A stretch of DNA of 64,000 nucleotides, taken from the NCBI GenBank assembly GCA_963971405.1, contig OZ020486.1, positions 23,645,419 to 23,709,418 on the forward strand, written 5' to 3'. Both the position numbers and the translations under genes were made by a program. The number at the start of each line of letters is the position of its first letter. Positions within the stretch are counted from its first letter, which is position 1. Positions 57,301 through 64,000 of this stretch are shown here, in pieces. The notes below the pieces were generated by a model. The model had not been told where the DNA came from. It ran no database searches and worked only from the letters and a program-made list of their open reading frames with translations. Source of the stretch: Psococerastis gibbosa (Eukaryota > Arthropoda > Insecta > Psocodea > Psocidae).

Positions 57301-58639
57301 CCATGGCCTTGAGGCTGCAGCCTTTTATTCATTTAAAATTACCTGTAAACGGGGATATTACTGCTATTTTTAATCGCGAGTGTTCACTGATTGAATTAAT
57401 TAAAATTTGAATAATTTCCTATCTTGTATATTGCCCTATCATATTTCCCTCATTAAAGGGCAGTTTATAATATCCTTATTTGGAGCCGCCACAGCTTAGC
57501 CTTTATAATTTTTGCAATTTTATACCATTTAAAAATATTTTGTAATGATGCTACATCTGGCGCTAAACCGTTATAACAAGGATTTTTGTCATAATTTTTA
57601 TTTTGAGGGAAATGATATAACCTCCATAATTTCGTTTTAATTATGTTTATGAAAGGTCTATTCGTATGTAGTGCCGTGCCTTCTCGTGATTGGCTCTGGG
57701 AACTCACGTGAAAGTAACGTGTGCAGTGTTTAAGTTATAAAACTACTATAATAATGTGTGTATTAAGAACACGACATCAGCAGTAGCTTTTGCCACATAC
57801 CACGTAGCTGCGAGTTTATAACTATAACTACACACAACTAAATGGGCATAATTTTTCTAATTTAGGCAATAACACTAAAAGATGAATTAATTTTTTTTTA
57901 AATATAAAAACTATAAAAAAGAACTTATGTTATTTATACTTATTTTTTAATTTAAAAATTTTGTATATGTTACTGTATATCTTAGTGTATATAGCGAAGA
58001 GTTTCTGCTTAGTGCATCGACGCTAATCCATTTTAACGAGAAGTACCTATTTTGTTTTTGAGAAAAAATATTATTTCAAATGATTTAACTAAAAAATATA
58101 CTTATCCTACTAAACTTACGTTTAGTTCATAATCATAATCAGACGCTGTCTTTTCGCGAACGCTCCTGCTGGTTGTGACATGTGTAGTATAATTGAGAAA
58201 GATTTCATAGGTACCTTATTGTTATTATTACTTTTTGTAGTACAATTACATATTATTCTGTTGTTTGTGCCTATTGTTATTGTTATATTTTCCTTTTTCT
58301 GTGTCCATTCAAAAGCAGTCAAGACATTGGTATTGCACCTAGTCAAGGAATAGAAATAGTTTGTGGATTTTATGTATATTTTTTTAATGAATGGTTTTAA
58401 TAGGCAGTGACACTCACTGTTCTGCCTCTTTCGTTGTCGAAACTGCACGAATAAAGAGAAAAATAACTTTCCTCTTCTATCTATCTAACTCAATACCAAT
58501 GTATATTAATGGCTTAAGCCTTAAAGCACCAAGGGAATTATTTAAAAGAATCCTTCGGTCAAATTATGTTTTACAAGGAACAGAGGCAATTTCTTTTCAA
58601 ATGAAATAGGGACAATTCCATGAACATGACATAGAGATA

Positions 58640-59160
58640 GCTGGGTTAATTGGGTGATTCCTGCTACAAGTTGCGTGACTGTAATCATGATAATATGGAA
58701 TATGTCATTATAGGAAACGACGGCGGAAAACACTTGTCGACCATTGTAATGGCGAAGGTAAACTGTGTAGGGTGGATTCGGCCAATCAGGAGCGCTCTCG
58801 GAAGCCCTTTACAATACTTTACCAACCCCCTGTATGTTCTCCCATCGATTAGGGGTTGATGATCGAGCGGGCTAGCAAGGCGGCATGGAATTAATTTATG
58901 CGATAAATAAACAGTGGATTAATTCCCGGGTACCGACTTATCAACGGCCTATACTGTACGCATGAACTGCTGCGTGGTAGACGGCTGTACATTTGTTTTA
59001 TGGTGATTTTACGCATCAGCCAACAAGTAATTTGCACAACGCATTAAGGTTTCAATAATCGTAAATAATATCATGGTGAATTTAATTCATTCAATCCTAA
59101 TTCAGGTTAATTAAATGTGCAATTATAGAGCGTTAGTTTTTAATGGACTCAGGCGGGCCT
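58640..59160. promoter_or_regulatory. Candidate regulatory island upstream of exon 3
   Basis: About 0.5 kb with no repeat family and rich in factor-like sites: CCAAT (58782-58786), a combined GATAA / TAAATAAACA forkhead-like site (58902-58913), GGATTA (58916-58921, Otx/Pitx type) and several TAATT homeodomain cores around 59035-59115. Composition suggests constraint; inference only. Confidence 0.3.
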
Positions 59161-59384
59161 TACAACTGTGTGACACGTTTCATCATAATTACCTATATTA
59201 AAACGTAGTAAATAGCATCATTGGTGAGAATTTGTGTATATATTGTAGTATATAGCTATGTAAGTGGTATATATCCGTCCAATACCTGGGGGAGGCTTAA
59301 CATAATTTATTATTATTATTATTTATTTTATGACTCGAATCTGTACTTGGGTAAGTCCTGCTTTCGCCTGTTTTATTGCGTCAA

Positions 59385-59530
59385 TGGTAAGCTTGTCTCA
59401 GCTTGTCCATTAGCGAATGTTGACGGTGAAGGTTGACATTGAGGACGTATAGCAGTTAGCCCAAAATTCATACGGGAACAATACAAATAATGTCCGAAAA
59501 TCCTTAGGGTCGTTGGGGCACCAATGGGTC
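59385..59530 (+). repeat. Dispersed repeat family P, copy 4
   Basis: GTAAGCTTGTCTCAGCTTGT, AAGGTTGACATTGAGGAC, AAATTCATACGGGAACAATA and AATAATGTCCGAAAA in family order. It ends about 155 bases before exon 3. Confidence 0.6.
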
Positions 59531-59686
59531 ACTGAAGGTGGAACTTAAACACGAAATATTCCGCCACAATACGATAAAACATTTTGTCGGAATTAGTTTC
59601 CTTTCGTTGTACAATTGCAAGCGGGGCCGCGAAGTCCTGGTCGTATATAAAGACTTATTGCTTATCTTCACCTTCTTTCGTTTCAG

Positions 59687-59960
59687 GAGGATGTTCCCAA
59701 CGTTACGAGTATCATTTACAGGCATTCGTCCCGAACAACGCTACGCCGTCCTCATGGACATAGTACCTGTAGATAACAAGCGGTATCGATACGCATATCA
59801 CCGGTCTTCCTGGCTGGTTGCCGGAAAAGCGGACCCGCCGGCCCCCAACCGTCTGTATATGCACCCCGACTCGCCCTACACCGGCGATCAGCTTAGGAAA
59901 CAAGTTGTGTCGTTTGAGAAAGTCAAACTTACCAACAACGAGATGGATAAGAACGGACAG
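59687..59960 (+). CDS. Tbx20: T-box transcription factor Tbx20 (H15/midline), coding exon 3
   Basis: Encodes the last base of codon 190 to residue 281. The frame opens [11 protein letters not shown] and continues [10 protein letters not shown] (208-217), [19 protein letters not shown] (221-239), [14 protein letters not shown] (249-262) and [12 protein letters not shown] (266-277). This is the central T-box, which makes the DNA major-groove contacts and dimer interface in T-box structures. [20 protein letters not shown] is a Tbx20/H15/midline hallmark. The acceptor is TTCTTTCGTTTCAG and the donor CAG|GTGAGT, phase 0. The next exon (expected to begin with I-x-L-N-S-M-H-K-Y-Q-P-R) is outside the window. 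No frame disruption is seen. Confidence 0.97.
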
Positions 59961-62900
59961 GTGAGTGTCATAAGTGTAATATTTTAGAAGCTTTTGACAC
60001 ACTGCGAAATATTGGATACTTATACTTGAAATACAAATTACTATTTTTACATTCAAATAAATAAATAAATGTATGATGTGAATCACAGTTGTCAAGACAA
60101 ACCAAAACGATCACATTTACAAAAATACAAAGTCAAATGTAAAGTCACCCGATTTGTCATACCTTATGTAGCTAGCTCATTTTTAAATAGGTTACGTCCC
60201 ATTGAGAACGGGTCAATATCATACTCATTAAATAATTAAATAATTTGTAAATCCTCTGCAAAGGATTCTCATAGTGACCATTAAATATTTGATTCTGCTT
60301 TTATTACCATTGGATATATTACGCATGATGCCACAACCACTTATCAACCTATCCAAGTAGCCAACATATTATGCAGTACATGTACATGTATAAGCCAAAT
60401 TAAATGAGACTCTGTGTGCGGCAGGGCTCAAAGACTATTGTTGAAAGACGATAGTTAATTTCCCTCCGAAGACGGACTAAACTATGAGCCTACCGACGTA
60501 GACGCAGCGCAGGCATTGCTCCCATGCATCATCCCGAGTGGCAACCTATTATCACCTTTTCACTCCCATAAGCCGACCAGTGAATATTCATTTTGTGGGC
60601 TGCGGAGAGTGACTATTACTGCCTCCACAAAAACAATGATTGCACACCCCACTCGCCATATATACTGCCAAATGGTTAATTCATGTTTGAATATACATGC
60701 GAGAAGTATGTATACGTGTTGTATCTACAGTAGGCTTATCACTGGTGATACCCCACCGCACTGAATGTTGATGACAATAAATTGTGAGCTTTCAACTGAT
60801 AATAACTAGAAGTTAAGACGCGTTACTTGTGTAAAAAAGTACTTTTTACAACTATACGAGTATAGAAACGCATCAGGAATGTACATGATGCTACAAATAT
60901 TCTGTATTTTCCTAAAGGGAAATACTCTGCCTGACCTATGGCTAGCACTGAAGCATGGGTGGAATTCTGTAGGTTAGGGAGGTTAGAGAGGTAGGTACCT
61001 GGCTTAAGAATAATTGATTAATAATTTCCTGGAGTTGAAGTGGTTTTCGCCATGTGGTCCGGGAGTTTTCCCAGGGCCAATTATTACGCATTAAAATACA
61101 GCAGCCTACAGACGCGATTGGAAAAGCCGAGAAACTTGTGCGGAATAACTGGTAGCTTTATAGAAATGAAGTTAAAAAGAGAATGTTACATAAATTTTAA
61201 TGAGAAATGCTAATAAATAAAATTATTATTATGACATACTGTACTGTAAATATATCACATGCATCATATTTTGCTTTTATACACACACTGCTTTCTCGGG
61301 TAGTCTTTCAAAGGTGTCCATTGAAACTAGAAATTTTGCCACAGGGGATAGTATAGTAGACAGCTGTATGGTCTTGGTTTTCTAGGAACCTGTTACTAAT
61401 TGTGGCTGCTACCCTTTCTGCCACGTACTAATTACAACATTAGGACGGGTCATCAGACATTTATCACGTCTAGGATCTAGCTTTAACTAGCAGTCATCAG
61501 AACTGCAAATGTACTCCTCGCACTCATTATTTTCCCATTTCTATCCATCTAATTGAATATTATTATGGTTGAAGAGAGCTGCGTACTGCCCGTGGAACAT
61601 TCTTTTTGTGTGGCCAGACCTCCACGTCCAAGCATCTTGCGTGCACTACGACTTGCGAGGCTGTACATGCTAATAGCATGATGCTATACAATAAATTATG
61701 CGTGTATTATCTCGCGTTAAGCTATTTTCAGTTCCTTGGGGTACCTTCGAAATAAGGCCGCTAATAACTCGGTTACGTGGCTGCTAACGCTATTAAAATA
61801 GGATAAATCGTGCCCACATAGGCGGCTATTCCATCTGTCAATTTTTCTTCAATTTTTATTTTGTCATTGACGGAAAATCCTCAATGTTGCATTAATATAT
61901 TTAAACCCCATTCCACTTGTTTTCAATAATAATTGATCATTTTTGTTTTCAATTTTTTCCAATTTTGTAAGCTTGCCCGTCGTCTTTCTTTTAATTTTAT
62001 AATCTACTAGAAATTTTATGATCTAAATTATGAAATGATTCGTTTGTTCTCAAGAAATTGATTATTATTTTTTATTATTATTATTTATCGTATCCAGACG
62101 ACGCCATTATTTAATTTTAGTTTGTTATTGTTTGCAATGCGTGATTTCACTCTATGATCATTGATCAATTTTAACACGAGGAAGTTAAAATGGACAATAA
62201 TAATAATAATAAATCGTCTTTATTGAACAGCGTAGTTAGGGCCAATGGCCCTTTCTTACACTAAACAATGTCATAGAGACTCTATTTTTTTTTTTTTTAC
62301 TCTATGATAGAGTAAAAAAAATCTCATCTATAATTATTGATGCTCAAATGACGGATTATTGACAGATGGAATAGCCACCTTACGTGAAAAACAAAATATT
62401 ATGTTGCGCATATACTCGTATTTTTCTTAATATAATAACTTCTCCCATTTCAACAAATTATTATTTATTATTATAATATATTTTTATATTATTATTATTT
62501 ATTTGTAAATGACAGGAAATGGGATTAAATTAACTATTCCATTGGTTAATGTTTGTAAACAATTCTACGTCTGCGGGCCTATACTATTGCGGCGATTATT
62601 TGTAATCTTAACCAGCTAGATTCGCCATTCATTATTTATTTATGTATTAGCCTATTTTACTCAATTTTAGTAAGCAGATAATGACCAAAATTTACAACTC
62701 AGACCATTTCCGCGTTTTTCCTTATTGTTAATCGTTATAATTAATTTACAAGCAATTTCTGAAAAAATGAATTAATAAAATTAATAATAACCAAACCAAT
62801 AATTTAATCGAACTTCATTGTGGTTTCATTTCAATAGACATACTGAGCAAATAGAATTTATATTACATTTACATGTTACATGTCCGGCTCCTTTCTACCA

Positions 62901-64000
62901 GTTCTTATGCTATCCATGTCCGCCTACAAATTAGTGATTAGATAGTAACACTCCATCATGTGCACCTTATATCAACCTGATATCAACTACTGTCCGTCAC
63001 CTTCATTTTTTGTTAGCATTTTCTATATTTTAAAGGTGACGAGGTGACCAAACACTGAGTTTCTTCGGTTTCATAAAAGGTTCATGCATTGGAGTGAATC
63101 CAGAGTTTAATGAATTCAGCGTCGGACGGTTATACTCACTTTAATAAAATTATGATGATTTCCTGGCAATAATTTACCGGAAAATCAGAAGTCATGTATA
63201 ATATAATTTCAAAGTCCTTCGCGGCTGGAGTCTCATAATGGTACAGGAGAACCCGACCTAATTATCCAGGGTTGAACTGACAGCGAACAGCAAACGTTTC
63301 GTCACTTCGACATCTTCAATCTTTTCGTATAGACTTGGAAGACAACTTTCTCGGAGTCTAAGGGGGTATATTCTTGGTAGTACCGCTGAAGATGTCGCAG
63401 CTGTTGAAGATGTGTTTGGAAGTCCACTTTCAGGTCGAACATAGCCACATGGGTTGCTACCTATATATATTCCATGAGAAGTATGCACTCATGCATACCT
63501 ACTACTGTATTTTATACCAATGAAAGGTTTGTAGTGTAGGTACAGAAGCTTAGAACTATGATAAGGGGAACGACCAAGAAAAAGTGGGCCTAGTGATGTG
63601 TGTTATTATATGCAACACTTCGCATATCCTCGGTCGTCGCGTATAATTTTATGGGGAGGTGAAGGATAAAGGGACAATAGTTAGTGGTGTGGGCGGAGAT
63701 ACCGCTACTGCTGACGCTTTTCAACGGCACGATAACGCTGTTATTGAGCTATTTACGACGCCTGGGGAGGCAAGTGCAGTTAATTGCTGAGAGGGGGTGG
63801 GGGTAGATAGCTCGGCTCAGCTTCATCACGGCGGTGCTTGACACCCTCTGTCAGCTCGGCGTTCAGCAACGCTTGTCTGTGTCACTATCAGCGGCACCTT
63901 CCTTCAAGTTTTTGTGTTACCTGTCTTTCATGTTCAGGTTAAATTTTTATGAGATTCGGTTTGTTGACGGCCATACCCTTCTGCATCTAATTTGTTAATG
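59961..64000 (+). other. Tbx20 intron 3 (start only, at least 4 kb)
   Basis: Begins GTGAGTGTCA. Apart from a family C relative (61817-62385), I recognise nothing: AT-rich DNA with ATT repeats, a minus-strand frame 63258-63488 without domain features, and a GC-richer stretch near 63690-63900. The motif expected at the start of the next T-box exon was not found in the three forward frames listed, so that exon probably lies beyond 64000. Confidence 0.75.
61817..62385. mobile_element. Family C relative with diverged arms
   Basis: The left end GGCGGCTATTCCATCTGTCA is mirrored by TGACAGATGGAATAGCCACC at the right, with TA outside both. The core (62100-62178) repeats family C: ACGCCATTATTTAATTTTAG, TTTGT, and ATGATCATTGATCAATTTTA. 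A block at 62205-62270 (ATCGTCTTTATTGAACAG, AGGGCCAATGGCCCTT) is absent from other copies and may be an insertion. Confidence 0.75.

Larger units (their letters stand above)
22197..59686 (+). other. Tbx20 intron 2 (37.5 kb), inside the T-box
   Basis: From GTTAGT at 22197 to the polypyrimidine tract and acceptor TTCTTTCGTTTCAG ending at 59686, phase 2 on both sides. No missing T-box residues lie between, since G-R-R-M-F-P is continuous, so no exon has to be sought here. The intron is largely mobile-element DNA. Stretches with nothing I recognise: 22960-25278, 28480-29506, 31036-31997, 33150-33770, 37230-39330, 40890-41713, 42551-43405, 44977-47250, 53500-55400 and 57310-58600. Confidence 0.93.

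Noticed and set aside
63258-63488. 76-codon minus-strand frame near the window end.
   Set aside because: No recognisable domain, no splice partner, and codon choice like surrounding non-coding DNA.

Overview
This is animal nuclear DNA: AT-rich, with spliced exons that have GT/AG boundaries, introns tens of kilobases long, and many interspersed repeats. No bacterial-style operon, rRNA, tRNA or CRISPR array is visible. The only convincing protein-coding gene is the 5' part of a T-box transcription factor gene on the + strand. Its protein (281 residues visible) matches the Tbx20 / H15-midline family: an N-terminal eh1-like motif, an acidic linker, and the first two thirds of a T-box with W-D-K-F-H, T-E-M-I-I-T-K-T-G-R-R-M-F-P and [19 protein letters not shown]. 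Features such as [10 protein letters not shown] and N-N-E-M-D-K look more like protostome (arthropod-type H15/midline) sequences than vertebrate ones. I therefore infer an invertebrate, perhaps an arthropod, but the species cannot be fixed from this window.

Layout. Bases 1-10919 are upstream DNA, mostly repeats, ending in a GC-rich promoter-proximal stretch. Exon 1 coding is 10920-11094 (phase 1 donor). Intron 1 is 10.7 kb. Exon 2 is 21803-22196 (phase 2 donor inside the T-box, between the two arginines of G-R-R-M-F-P). Intron 2 is 37.5 kb. Exon 3 is 59687-59960 (phase 0 donor). Intron 3 runs off the window, so the rest of the T-box and the C terminus are not present.

The introns and upstream DNA are packed with mobile elements. 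I could group many into families by comparing copies inside the window: an ~850 bp terminal-inverted-repeat element (family A, at least six copies); a ~0.65-0.72 kb element flanked by TTAA (family B, piggyBac-like); a long-inverted-repeat family with a conserved core (family C); hAT-like MITEs, one with a perfect 8-bp target duplication (family H); tRNA-derived SINEs (families D and F); a Helitron-like GC-rich element; other foldback elements (I, J, K, L); dispersed repeats of unknown class (E, P); and decayed 3' ends of several different LINEs. Some are nested, most clearly at 7673-9901, where A contains B, which contains another A. Many element ends carry poly(C)/poly(G) runs of 9-23 bases.

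A few GC-richer, low-repeat islands in the introns carry clusters of GATA, T-box, forkhead/homeodomain or X-box-like sites. They are listed as candidate cis-regulatory elements, by inference only.
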